A DNA stretch of 64,000 nucleotides from Chryseobacterium senegalense (GTDB lineage: Bacteria > Bacteroidota > Bacteroidia > Flavobacteriales > Weeksellaceae): positions 62,001 to 126,000 of the forward strand of contig CYUH01000014.1 of assembly GCA_001403755.1 (NCBI GenBank). The letters run 5' to 3'. The stretch's first letter is position 1; every line of letters starts with the position of its first letter. The notes beneath the pieces are model-generated. The model was given only the letters and a program-made list of their open reading frames with translations. It was not told where the DNA came from and did no database searches. This document shows, piece by piece, positions 41,907 through 51,151 of this stretch. Position numbers and translations under genes: made by a program.

Positions 41907-42409
41907 TAAGCAGAACCCTATTTACCGATATCCTGATTATTGTTTTGCTGGTTGCATTACAGATTTTTGTGCTGAATCGCATTACGCTTTTCGGGAAATA
42001 CACTCCGGTGATGTACCCGATTTTTGTGATGTTTTATCCATTTTTCAGAAACCGTTTTCAGTTTTTAGCGCTTAGTTTTATCCTCGGATTAGGAATTGAT
42101 GCGTTTCTCTACACTTGGGGAATCAATGCGTTCGCAACAACGATGATTGCTTATTTCCGTACTTTAATTTTCCGAACCTCAACCGATACTTCTACAGACT
42201 TTTTCTCATTTCAGTCTTTGCAGTGGTCTCAATACTTGTTTTTCATTTTATCGAGTATTTTCTTGCACCAGCTTCTGGTTCAGTATATTGAGTTTTTCAA
42301 GTTCAGTAGATTCTTCGAAATCTTATTGAATGTTTTGGCAACAAGCGCGATTTCTTTTATATTTATACTGATCTATGCATTAGCATTCAAAGTAAAACAA
42401 AAGGTTTAA
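41903..42409 (+). CDS. mreD: Rod-shape protein MreD
   Basis: A 168-residue polytopic membrane protein with about five hydrophobic segments and the family-like region NRITLFGKYTPVMYPIFVMF. Low conservation is normal for MreD; position and size make the call secure. A four-base overlap with mreC implies coupled translation. Confidence 0.9.
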   Translation: MISRTLFTDILIIVLLVALQIFVLNRITLFGKYTPVMYPIFVMFYPFFRNRFQFLALSFILGLGIDAFLYTWGINAFATTMIAYFRTLIFRTSTDTSTDFFSFQSLQWSQYLFFILSSIFLHQLLVQYIEFFKFSRFFEILLNVLATSAISFIFILIYALAFKVKQKV

Positions 42410-42503
42410 AAATTGCCCCGTTTTTTTTTCCTGATTTAAAAGATAACGCTTTGCTAATCTTCAAAGCAAATAAAGCTTCGGGAGAAAAAGTTAATCAAAA
42501 CGC

Positions 42504-44519
42504 ATGAAATCACAGTACCTAAAAATCACTTCCATCCTATTTGCTCTTGCTTTAATTTTTATTGCAAGATTAGCTTATTTACAACTTTTTACCGATCGAT
42601 ATGCACTGAATGCTGCAAACACATCCATTAAAACCGAATATATTATTCCGCAACGTGGTGTAATTTTCGATAGAAATGGGAAAATCATGGTAGGAAACCA
42701 GCCTTCATACGAAATATCTTTCACGGAAGCTTTGATAAAAAATGATTTCGACACTTTGGGATTCTGTAATTTAATGAAAATAAGTAAGCAAGATTTCATT
42801 AAAAGAATTAACCTCATCAAAAAGGAAAAATACTACTCGAAGCTTACTCCCATGACTTTCATGAAGAATTTGAGCAGGGAAGACATCGCTAGAATACAGG
42901 AAATTATTTTTAAATATCCGGCGTTCAACATCGTTTCTAGACCACAACGCCAGTACGAAGTTTCAACTTCCGGAAACTTGTTGGGTTACACCAATGAGGT
43001 TAACGATAGGGAAATCAAAAAAGATTCGGTTTATTATCTTCCAGGAGATTTCATCGGGAAAACCGGTGTTGAAAAATCTTATGAAAAGGAACTTCGCGGC
43101 GTAAAAGGAGTTCGTTACATTCAAAAAGATATCCGCCTTAGAAACATCGGGTCATACAAAAACGGAACTTTAGATAAAGAAGTAATCACCGGAAAAGACA
43201 TTACCCTGACCATTGATTATGATTTGCAAAAAATGGCCGAAGAAATGTTGGTCAATAAACAAGGTGCAATTGTAGCCATTGATCCTAAAAATGGTGAAAT
43301 TCTGGTTCTTGCAACGGGCCCGGACATAGATCCCAATTTATTTGTAGGTCCGGAAAAGACCAAAAACCTCTATCGCTTGCAAATGGACACGATTTATAAT
43401 AATCGCCCAACTTTCGATCGTTCCCTACAAGCAGCATATCCGCCGGGTTCTACCTTTAAACTTCTTACCGCAGCTGCCGCTATGCAAATGGGTGTAATGG
43501 ATGAAAATACCATCTTCCCCTGTGGTGGCGGATTTAATTATAAAGGATTAAGAGTTAAAGGACATGGTGGCGCAGATCCGCTGATTCCCGCAATTCAGGT
43601 GTCGAGTAATTGCTATTTTTCCTATGCTTTCATCGCCATCATGAATAAATATCCCGGAAATCCATCAAAAGGGGTGGACGAATGGAAAAAAATCATGAGC
43701 AGTTTCGGAGTAGGAGAATTTCTGAACAACGACTTGGCCGTAGGTTCGAAAGGGAGGATTCCTTCTGGAGCTTTTTACGAAAAAAGAAGCGGAAAAAAAG
43801 ATTGGAGTGCTGCCTATACGATGAATGGATCTATTTTCAATGGAATGGGGCAAGGCGACGTTTTGCTTACCCCGCTGCAGATGGCCAATGCGACTGCCGC
43901 AATCGTAAACAGAGGTTGGTATTATACACCTCATATCGTGAAATCTATCGATGGAAAACCAAATCCTGATCCAAGATTTAAAGTAAAACATAAAACTTTG
44001 GTAAATCCTAAACATTTTGAACCCATCATAAAAGGAATGGAAGCCGTAGTACTGAAGGGAACCGCAAGAGGGCTTAAATCCAATGACTTTACCATGCTGG
44101 CAAAAACCGGTACTGCACAAGTTCCACAAGGGAAAGACAATTCAATTTTTGTATTGGCAGCACCTGCGGATAATCCAAAAATTGTCATCGCTGCCGTGAT
44201 GGAACATGCCGGATTCGGCGCAACTTGGGCAGGACCCGCTGCTGTTGCAATTGCCGAGAAATATTTAACCGGTGATTTGAAAAGAGAACATCTTTATAAA
44301 AAACTTACCAATGCGAGCTTCATGCCGGAATACCGAAGACAATGGGATGTAGAACTGAGACGAAAAGGACTTTATAAAGAACCGAACAAAGATTCTTTAA
44401 AAATCATAAGCATTGAAGATAGTTTAAAATTTATAAAAAACGAAAATATCCGTTCGAAACTTGTCTTTAAGAGAGACTCGCTACGGCTGAAACTTAAAAC
44501 ACAAAACCCTAAAAAATGA
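42504..44519 (+). CDS. mrdA: Penicillin-binding protein 2
   Basis: PBP2 is the transpeptidase of cell elongation. The 671-residue protein has an N-terminal membrane anchor (ITSILFALALIFIARLAYL), the pedestal motif RGVIFDRNGKIM (about 52), and the transpeptidase motifs STFK (Ser near 316), SSN (about 362) and KTGTAQ (about 533). The C-terminal tail (about 600-671) is long, charged and Lys-rich. It overlaps rodA by four bases. Confidence 0.96.
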   Translation: MKSQYLKITSILFALALIFIARLAYLQLFTDRYALNAANTSIKTEYIIPQRGVIFDRNGKIMVGNQPSYEISFTEALIKNDFDTLGFCNLMKISKQDFIKRINLIKKEKYYSKLTPMTFMKNLSREDIARIQEIIFKYPAFNIVSRPQRQYEVSTSGNLLGYTNEVNDREIKKDSVYYLPGDFIGKTGVEKSYEKELRGVKGVRYIQKDIRLRNIGSYKNGTLDKEVITGKDITLTIDYDLQKMAEEMLVNKQGAIVAIDPKNGEILVLATGPDIDPNLFVGPEKTKNLYRLQMDTIYNNRPTFDRSLQAAYPPGSTFKLLTAAAAMQMGVMDENTIFPCGGGFNYKGLRVKGHGGADPLIPAIQVSSNCYFSYAFIAIMNKYPGNPSKGVDEWKKIMSSFGVGEFLNNDLAVGSKGRIPSGAFYEKRSGKKDWSAAYTMNGSIFNGMGQGDVLLTPLQMANATAAIVNRGWYYTPHIVKSIDGKPNPDPRFKVKHKTLVNPKHFEPIIKGMEAVVLKGTARGLKSNDFTMLAKTGTAQVPQGKDNSIFVLAAPADNPKIVIAAVMEHAGFGATWAGPAAVAIAEKYLTGDLKREHLYKKLTNASFMPEYRRQWDVELRRKGLYKEPNKDSLKIISIEDSLKFIKNENIRSKLVFKRDSLRLKLKTQNPKK

Positions 44520-45745
44520 AGTGGACAGAAGGCATAGACAAAACCAGTATCTTTCTTTATCTCGCTATTTCTTCTTTTGCAGTAGCGAATATTTATAGTG
44601 TGGACGAGGGTTTAGGTAAAAAACAACTAATTTTCCTCTGCATTTCGATCTTCGTGGGCTTCATTATTTTCATGATGAGAACCAAATTTTTCGAGAATTT
44701 TGCAAGCATAATCTATGTGATCGGAGTTTTGCTTCTGATTGGCTTATTCCCTTTCGGAACAGAAATTTTAGGACAAAGAAACTGGTATAAATTCGGTGGA
44801 ATTACCATGCAACCGGTAGAATTTGCTAAAATCGGCGTTGCTTTAATGCTTGCAAATTATGTTTCCGGCCCAGATTTTAATTTAAAAAACAGAAAATCAC
44901 TGCTTACAACTCTTACGATAATCGGTATTCCTGCCATTGTTGTGCTTGCGATTCCTGATGTAGGTTCTCTATTGGTTTTTACGGCTTTTTTCATTGCGCT
45001 TTTCCGGGAAGGACTTAGCGGTTGGATTTTCGGCGTAGGAGCTATTTTAGCTGCGGTTTTCCTAGTAGCATTGGCGGTGGATCCACTTTATGTAATTATT
45101 GGAATTAGTTTAATTTTCCTAATTATTATCTTTTTTAATTATCGTAGAATTCATTGGAACGTTGTTTCTATTTCCGGTTTTATCGGATCCTTTCTTCTAC
45201 TTTGCGGAATTGCGTTTGCAACTCCAACAATTTTAGAAAAAATGCCAAAACACCAACGTGAAAGAATTGAAGTTTTGTACAAAGGTGAAAAGGCATTTCG
45301 CGACACTTCGGGCTACAATCTTTTATATTCTAAAACGGCCATTGGGTCGGGCGGTTTCTTCGGCAAAGGTTACAAAGAAGGATCAGTAACCCAAGGAAAA
45401 TTCGTTCCGGAACAAGAAACCGATTATATTTTCTGTACCGTGGGCGAAGAATGGGGATTTTTTGGAGCAACTTTGCTGGTAATCTTTTATGCCATTTTCA
45501 TTGGTCGCATCTATTACCTTTCCGAGCAACAGAAATCGGCATTTAACCGCGTTTTCGGCTACTCTTTTGCTTCAATTCTTTTAATGCACTTTGCAATTAA
45601 TCTGGGCATGGTCATGGGATTGTTTCCCACCGTTGGGATTCCCTTACCTTACTTTAGTTACGGAGGAAGTTCGTTGTTAGCATTTTCCATTATGACTTTT
45701 ATTTTCTTCAAATTAAACTACGCCGATCGCAATAGCTTGGTGTAA
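44516..45745 (+). CDS. rodA: Peptidoglycan glycosyltransferase RodA
   Basis: RodA is the SEDS-family glycosyltransferase that partners PBP2. The 409-residue protein has about ten membrane segments and the conserved stretches ILGQRNWYKFGGITMQPVEFAK, PDVGSLLVF, EWGFFGATLL and GIPLPYFSYGGSSLLA. It ends the elongation operon and is followed by a bidirectional terminator. Confidence 0.96.
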   Translation: MKWTEGIDKTSIFLYLAISSFAVANIYSVDEGLGKKQLIFLCISIFVGFIIFMMRTKFFENFASIIYVIGVLLLIGLFPFGTEILGQRNWYKFGGITMQPVEFAKIGVALMLANYVSGPDFNLKNRKSLLTTLTIIGIPAIVVLAIPDVGSLLVFTAFFIALFREGLSGWIFGVGAILAAVFLVALAVDPLYVIIGISLIFLIIIFFNYRRIHWNVVSISGFIGSFLLLCGIAFATPTILEKMPKHQRERIEVLYKGEKAFRDTSGYNLLYSKTAIGSGGFFGKGYKEGSVTQGKFVPEQETDYIFCTVGEEWGFFGATLLVIFYAIFIGRIYYLSEQQKSAFNRVFGYSFASILLMHFAINLGMVMGLFPTVGIPLPYFSYGGSSLLAFSIMTFIFFKLNYADRNSLV

Positions 45746-45888
45746 TGTAAAAACAATCAATGGTCTAAAAGTTACCATTCATTATAAAGAAAACGTATCT
45801 AAATTTTCATTCACATTCATAGCGATTGATAACGCGAGAATGTCATCAATTAAAGTTAATTAATGACTTTCTCTCATTACCTAAAACA

Positions 45889-45918
45889 AAAAAAGCTGCC
45901 TTATCGAGCAGCTTTTTT
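45889..45918. terminator. Bidirectional terminator between rodA and the NlpC/P60 gene
   Basis: AAAAAAGCTGC (45889-45899), loop CTTATCGA, GCAGCTTTTTT (45908-45918). T-tracts exist on both strands, so it serves the convergent genes on both sides. Confidence 0.85.
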
Positions 45919-45950
45919 ATTGAATCAATTATTTACTTTTATATTTACTC

Positions 45951-46637
45951 TTAGTTATTGGCTAGATTGTTGAAAGAATCGATGGAGATTACTCTCTTTG
46001 CAAATCTGTATTTAGGTCCCCAATAAGAATCATTCAGTGAAGAAATCATCACACCTCTGGATGTAGCAGCGTGGATAAATTTCACATCTCCTTCTGGAGA
46101 AACCTCTTCTACAATTCCCACGTGCGAAATTCTACCTTTGCCTTGGTGAGAAAAGAAAACCAAATCTCCTTTTTGAAGCTGATCTTTATCGATTTTCACC
46201 CCTTCCTGCGCTTGCGACGCCGCTACTCTTGGCAAATTCATTCCAGTAACTGATCCGAAAACCGAAAGAACGAATGCGGAGCAATCAATTCCATTTCTGG
46301 TCATCCCACCGTAACGGTAAGGAGTTCCCAAATAAGTTTGAGCTTCGGCTAAAAGATCGTCAATTTTTTTGGTGAATTTTACAGTTTTAGCAATTTCTTC
46401 GTTTCTTAAAGTAGCTTCTAACGCTTTTGTAGCGACTAGATTCTCATCTTTAAAATTGCTAAGTAATTGTGCTTTCGCAGTTTCTAACTTTCTATTATCG
46501 ATTGATGCAAGTTTGGCATCTGATTTGTATGTATTGAGGTGTGTTGCAGGAGATGAAACAACGTAGTTGCTAACACAAGACTGCATTGAAAATGTAGCAG
46601 TTATAGCAACCAGATAAAACAGAACTCTTTTCTTCAT
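45951..46637 (-). CDS. NlpC/P60-family lipoprotein peptidase
   Basis: A 228-residue secreted cell-wall hydrolase. Lipobox SMQSC with Cys21, then a linker helix (about 40-100), then the C40 catalytic domain: Cys119 in GIDCSAFVLSVFG, His172 in ISHVGIVEEV and His189 in FIHAATSRG. It probably cleaves D-Glu-diamino acid bonds in peptidoglycan and sits next to the elongation operon. A TAATTTTG -7 box lies on the minus strand at 46690-46697. Confidence 0.9.
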   Translation of the reverse strand: MKKRVLFYLVAITATFSMQSCVSNYVVSSPATHLNTYKSDAKLASIDNRKLETAKAQLLSNFKDENLVATKALEATLRNEEIAKTVKFTKKIDDLLAEAQTYLGTPYRYGGMTRNGIDCSAFVLSVFGSVTGMNLPRVAASQAQEGVKIDKDQLQKGDLVFFSHQGKGRISHVGIVEEVSPEGDVKFIHAATSRGVMISSLNDSYWGPKYRFAKRVISIDSFNNLANN

Positions 46638-46960
46638 ATATATTTGATTATCTGTGTTAAAGATGTAATATTTCGTTTTTAAAGCAAAGCAAAATTAAGT
46701 ATTCGAGTTCGAAGGAGGGTGAAAACACCCTTTTGGAAAACTTACTTTAACACTTTTTAACAATTCTTTTGCTTATGTTAAAGCAAAAATCGCCACAATC
46801 CCTTTATTTAAGAGATTGTGGTTTTGTTTTTTATTAAGATTTATTAACATTTATATATAGCATCTATCCGAATTATTACTAAACTCTATAATTGCGGAAA
46901 GAGACACAAAAAAACCCCGAAAAAAATTTCAGGGTTCTCATAATGATTTTTGAATAGATA
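46638..46960. other. Gene-free region with four hairpins
   Basis: No ORF of note in 323 bases. From left: AGGGTG/CACCCT hairpin (46716-46731); TTTTGCTT/AAGCAAAA (46767-46788); CCACAATC/GATTGTGG (46793-46821) followed by TTTTGTTTTTT, a plus-strand terminator with no gene before it; and AACCC..GGGTT (46913-46936) with a minus-strand T-tract, the likely glnN terminator. A plus-strand TATATTTG at 46639-46646 could drive a short RNA ending at the third hairpin. Confidence 0.45.
46906..46936 (-). terminator. Terminator of glnN
   Basis: On the minus strand AACCCTGAAA pairs with TTTCGGGGTT (one bulge) and is followed by a run of seven or more T (plus-strand A at 46908-46914). It lies 25 bases after the glnN stop. 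Confidence 0.7.
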
Positions 46961-49162
46961 TTATCGTGTAAATAATAACTCGCGGTATTTGGTCATTGGC
47001 CAAAGTTCGTCATCAACGACCATTTCCAAAGCATCGGAAGCTTCACGGATTTTATCAAATAGTGGTTTAACATCATTGCAAAATGCCTCTGCAACTTTCT
47101 GCGAATTTTCCGCTTTTTTCGCAGTTGCAATAGCTTCTAACAATTTATCAGCTTCTACTTTCATCACAGAAACATAACCTGAAATTTCAGAGATCATGTT
47201 CATTTGTTCTTTTGCTAGCGTTCTAAATTCTTTTTCTCCGAATATTTCTTTTAAACCTTTCACATTTTCGATCAGCCTGTTTTGGTAATTCAGCGCGCAA
47301 GGAATAATATGGTTTCTCGCAATATCCGCTAAAACAGTAGCTTCGATAGAGATTACGGTAGAATATTTTTCTAACTTAATTTCATTTCTCGCTTCAATTT
47401 CGCGGTGAGTATAAATTCCGAGTTCTTCGTAGAGGGCAACAAATTTTTTGTCTAATTCTTTTTTCAGCGCTTCCGGAGTAGTCTTCAAATTGTTCAAACC
47501 TCTTTTTTCTGCTTCTTTTGCCCAATCTTCAGAATACCCATCACCTTCAAACATAATCTTCTTAGAATCTTTGATGTACTCTCTTAGAATATTAAAGATG
47601 GCTTCGTCTTTCTTCAAGCCTTTGGTTTCAATCAATTCATCTACTTCTTTTTTGAAGTTTTGCAATTGCTTCGCCACGATAGCATTCATCACCGTCATTA
47701 CTTCCGCGCAATTGGCAGATGATCCTACTGCTCTGATCTCGAATTTGTTTCCTGTGAAAGCGAATGGTGACGTTCTATTTCTATCGGTATTATCCAATAA
47801 AATTTCAGGAATTTTACCTACAACGTTTAATTTAAGTTCGGTTTTCTCTTCAGGAGATAATTTTCCGTCCGTTACTTTTTCCAATTCTTCCAAAACATTG
47901 AAAAGCTGACTTCCAATAAACGCTGAAATAATCGCTGGTGGTGCTTCATTGGCTCCCAATCGATGATCATTGCTTGCAGAAGCAATACTTACTCTTAAAA
48001 GATCCGCATAATCGTGAACAGCTTTCAAAGTATTTACAAAAAAGGTAAGAAACTGAAGGTTCTTTTTAGGGTTTTTACCCGGACTTAGCAAATTTTCGCC
48101 GGTATCGGTTGCTAAGCTCCAGTTGTTGTGTTTTCCGCTTCCGTTTACGCCTGCAAAAGGTTTTTCATGGAACAAAATATGGAAATGGTGCTTGTGCGCA
48201 ACTCTCGCCATAATATCCATTAATAATGAATTATGATCTACTGCAACGTTGGCTTCTTCAAACATCGGAGCCAACTCGAATTGGTTTGGTGCTACCTCAT
48301 TATGTCGCGTGGTCACCGGAATTCCCAATTTCATACATTCAATTTCCAATTCTTTCATGAAGTTCATTACTCTTGTTGGAATTGATCCAAAATAATGATC
48401 ATCAAGTTGTTGCCCTTTCGCAGGAGAATGCCCAAGAAGAGTTTTCCCGGTAATCACCAAATCCGGACGAGATTGATACAAAGCAGAATCTACCAAAAAG
48501 TATTCTTGTTCCCAACCTAAAGTAGGAATTACTTTGGTAACATTTTTATCAAAATAAGATTTGCAAACATCTGTTGCAGCTTCATCTACCGCATGCAAAG
48601 CTCTCAAAAGAGGTGCTTTATAATCTAAAGTTTCCCCTGTATAAGAAATAAAAATAGATGGAATACACAAAGTAGTTCCAACGATAAAAGCCGGCGAAGT
48701 AGGATCCCACGCGGTGTAACCTCTCGCTTCGAAAGTATTTCGAATACCACCATTCGGAAATGAAGACGCATCTGGCTCTTGCTGAATAAGCATACCGCCG
48801 GAAAATCTTTCAATTGCGCGATCGCTTTCGAAAGGGGTGAAGAAGGAATCGTGTTTCTCGGCAGTAGAACCTGTCAACGGTTGAAACCAGTGCGTATAGT
48901 GAGTAACACCTTTGCTTAAAGCCCAATCTTTCATTGCTACCGCAATTTGATCCGCAACATCTCTCTGGATCTTGGTTCCTCTTTTTATCGCATTTTGGAT
49001 CGATGTAAACGCTTCTTTGGTTAAGTATTCTCTCATTGTTTCTTCCGAGAAAACATTTTGGCAGAACAATTCCGAAAGTTTTGCCGGTACGGTAACCGCA
49101 TTGTCTTTTCTATAATCTTTGAAAGACAACATTTCTAAAGCTTTAAATCTTAATGATGACAT
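46961..49162 (-). CDS. glnN: Type III glutamine synthetase
   Basis: GSIII makes glutamine from glutamate, ammonium and ATP. The 733-residue length and dodecameric GSIII layout are typical of Bacteroidota. Visible are LGWEQEYFLVD (metal-binding Glu), VTTRHNEVAPNQFELAP, NGSGKHNNWSLATDTGENLL and DNTDRNRTSPFAFTGNKFEIRAVG segments, all GSIII signatures. It has its own transcription unit, with a terminator downstream and a 200-base AT-rich region upstream shared with the divergent DUF6909-like gene. Confidence 0.97.
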   Translation of the reverse strand: MSSLRFKALEMLSFKDYRKDNAVTVPAKLSELFCQNVFSEETMREYLTKEAFTSIQNAIKRGTKIQRDVADQIAVAMKDWALSKGVTHYTHWFQPLTGSTAEKHDSFFTPFESDRAIERFSGGMLIQQEPDASSFPNGGIRNTFEARGYTAWDPTSPAFIVGTTLCIPSIFISYTGETLDYKAPLLRALHAVDEAATDVCKSYFDKNVTKVIPTLGWEQEYFLVDSALYQSRPDLVITGKTLLGHSPAKGQQLDDHYFGSIPTRVMNFMKELEIECMKLGIPVTTRHNEVAPNQFELAPMFEEANVAVDHNSLLMDIMARVAHKHHFHILFHEKPFAGVNGSGKHNNWSLATDTGENLLSPGKNPKKNLQFLTFFVNTLKAVHDYADLLRVSIASASNDHRLGANEAPPAIISAFIGSQLFNVLEELEKVTDGKLSPEEKTELKLNVVGKIPEILLDNTDRNRTSPFAFTGNKFEIRAVGSSANCAEVMTVMNAIVAKQLQNFKKEVDELIETKGLKKDEAIFNILREYIKDSKKIMFEGDGYSEDWAKEAEKRGLNNLKTTPEALKKELDKKFVALYEELGIYTHREIEARNEIKLEKYSTVISIEATVLADIARNHIIPCALNYQNRLIENVKGLKEIFGEKEFRTLAKEQMNMISEISGYVSVMKVEADKLLEAIATAKKAENSQKVAEAFCNDVKPLFDKIREASDALEMVVDDELWPMTKYRELLFTR

Positions 49163-49367
49163 ATTTTGGTGTATTTTTGATCGGGCTAAATTACAAAAAA
49201 TAATAAAACAAAAATTAATACCCTCAAAATTTGTAGGGGTAAACTAAATTTTTATCGCTTTATATAAAAATTACATTAACGAAAATTCATTTTTAATTAA
49301 AAGCATCAATAATTACAGAATATAGAAATTTGAGAGATATGTATTATATTTGCCAAAAGATACACCT

Positions 49368-51050
49368 ATGGTAAATTCACGAGCAAGAGAAACTACAGAA
49401 GCAATTGAGCGACTATATGTTTCAATGCGACACTTATTCTATCGCGGTTTTTTCAAACCTTCCGGCATCTCCGGCGAAAGTCTTCGGTCACTATTAATGA
49501 CCATCAACCCTGAAATTTACGGAACAATGGGCGTTCCCAATAAAATTGAACTAGACGGGCTCTTGTACGTACTCGATCGTCTTCCGGAAGGAATCGAAGA
49601 ATGTTCATTCATTCACCTTACTTCCGACGAAGGATTCGAAAAAGGCAGCTTCGAGGTGATTGTTCCTAAGAAAAGACGCAGAAACTGCTATCGCATCGAT
49701 AAGCACCAAATGAATATCGAGGTACTTTTAGGACGTTCTGAAATCTACGATATTCTTACCCACCTTACCTTCTTATATATAGAAGCCGATAAAATTAAAG
49801 ATCTTGCTTTCATTTCGGATGAAAACGACAAGCCTACGCGCGCCTGGAAAATCATCGAAGAAGTAGCCACAGGCGAGAAAAAATTCAGCAGAAAAGAAAA
49901 AGAAGTTGCTTTAATTCATCTTTCCTCCTTATTGGGAAGAACTTTCGACGAAACACTTAACGCTTATAATAATTTTGGCGACGATGCCAACCCGGACAGA
50001 CTTTTCAAAATTATTTATCATCTTGGAAACGAAAGTTTCAATGACAATAAAAAGATCAGAGAACGAGAAGTGCATTTCTCTGCAATTCTCCGCGAAAGGG
50101 TTGGGCATCATTTCTTTGGTGAAAAATGGGCCAATAAAGTAAAAGAAGTTCTGGCAGAAAACAATCTGCAGATGAGACCTTTGCACATTATCTCCGCCAA
50201 TATGCACTCGGTAAAGAATATGCTTTACGCCAATGATGCATTAGGGAAAAAGTCGACGAAAGATGTCGATTTTAAACTTTACGAAGAAATTTCCAACAAA
50301 AAATCGCTTCAGGAAAAAGTACTTACCCATTCCCAAAAAGCGGGTTTAATTTACATTGATGACCAAAGTGGAAGCAACATCGATGTACAGATTATCGATT
50401 TATCCAAAACCGACCTTAAAAACACGCCTTTCGCAGGAATCAAATTCGGCGGAGACGATGTGATTATGGTTTTCGATTATGCTTTCGGTGAACAAGCTTT
50501 CGAAGTGATGGACGAGCTTCTTCGCCCGTACGACTACAATGGCGAAATCTACACCATGAAGGTAAAATCCATCTCGATCATGGGTAAGGCCGGAATTTTA
50601 AAAGGAGGAAAAGGAGATATTATGATCCCAACCTCTCACGTTTTCGAAGGAACTGCTGATAATTACCCGTTTGAAAATGCGTTGAAACTCTCAGATTTCG
50701 AAGATGATGAACTACAAGCATTCGAAGGAGGAATGGTAACGGTACTCGGAACTTCACTTCAGAACAAAGACATTCTGCGCTATTTCATGGATACTTCTTG
50801 GAAAGCCATTGGTTTGGAAATGGAAGGAGCTCATTATCAAAAAGCAATACAAGTTGCATCAAAAATCCGCCACCATATTTCGGAAGACCTATTTGTAATG
50901 TATGCTTATTACGCTTCCGATAATCCGTTGGAAACAGGTTCTACCCTATCTTCCGGAGGTTTGGGATTAACAGGAGTGAAACCAACATATTTAATTACTT
51001 TAAGAATTTTAGAGAAAATTTTGGCAGGCGGCAAAACTGAAACCAAATAA
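49368..51050 (+). CDS. DUF6909-like protein
   Basis: A 560-residue soluble protein starting at ATG 49368 (MVNSRARETTEAIERLYVSM). A TTG at 49350 is in frame, but it lies in the -7 box TATATTTG (49345-49352), so the later ATG is right and the leader is short. No catalytic motif is recognised. The C-terminal half, with FAGIKFGGDDVIMVFDYAFG, MGKAGILKGGKGDIMIPTSHVFEGTADNYP (as part of one segment) and GLEMEGAHYQKAIQVA, resembles nucleoside-phosphorylase-like folds in places. The family name is from memory. Function unknown. Confidence 0.6.
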   Translation: MVNSRARETTEAIERLYVSMRHLFYRGFFKPSGISGESLRSLLMTINPEIYGTMGVPNKIELDGLLYVLDRLPEGIEECSFIHLTSDEGFEKGSFEVIVPKKRRRNCYRIDKHQMNIEVLLGRSEIYDILTHLTFLYIEADKIKDLAFISDENDKPTRAWKIIEEVATGEKKFSRKEKEVALIHLSSLLGRTFDETLNAYNNFGDDANPDRLFKIIYHLGNESFNDNKKIREREVHFSAILRERVGHHFFGEKWANKVKEVLAENNLQMRPLHIISANMHSVKNMLYANDALGKKSTKDVDFKLYEEISNKKSLQEKVLTHSQKAGLIYIDDQSGSNIDVQIIDLSKTDLKNTPFAGIKFGGDDVIMVFDYAFGEQAFEVMDELLRPYDYNGEIYTMKVKSISIMGKAGILKGGKGDIMIPTSHVFEGTADNYPFENALKLSDFEDDELQAFEGGMVTVLGTSLQNKDILRYFMDTSWKAIGLEMEGAHYQKAIQVASKIRHHISEDLFVMYAYYASDNPLETGSTLSSGGLGLTGVKPTYLITLRILEKILAGGKTETK

Positions 51051-51072
51051 TAAGACCTTTCTAAAATCATAC

Positions 51073-51109
51073 AACCCTTTCATCCAACCACGCGATGAAA
51101 GGGTTTTTT
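51073..51109 (+). terminator. Terminator after the DUF6909-like gene
   Basis: AACCCTTTCATC (51073-51084), loop CAACCACGC, GATGAAAGGGTT (51094-51105), then T. An ATG at 51095 lies within this hairpin, which argues against using it as the start of the peptidase gene. Confidence 0.85.
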
Positions 51110-51151
51110 ATTAAAATTTCTTATCTTTCCCATTCAAAAAATTATTTCAAT

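Noticed and set aside
43665-44129. A 154-codon minus-strand frame inside mrdA
   Set aside because: It overlaps the transpeptidase domain of a clearly functional PBP2 and has no protein-like pattern.
46639-46834. 6S RNA in the gene-free region
   Set aside because: The hairpins are separate short stems and do not form the long rod with a central bubble expected of 6S RNA.
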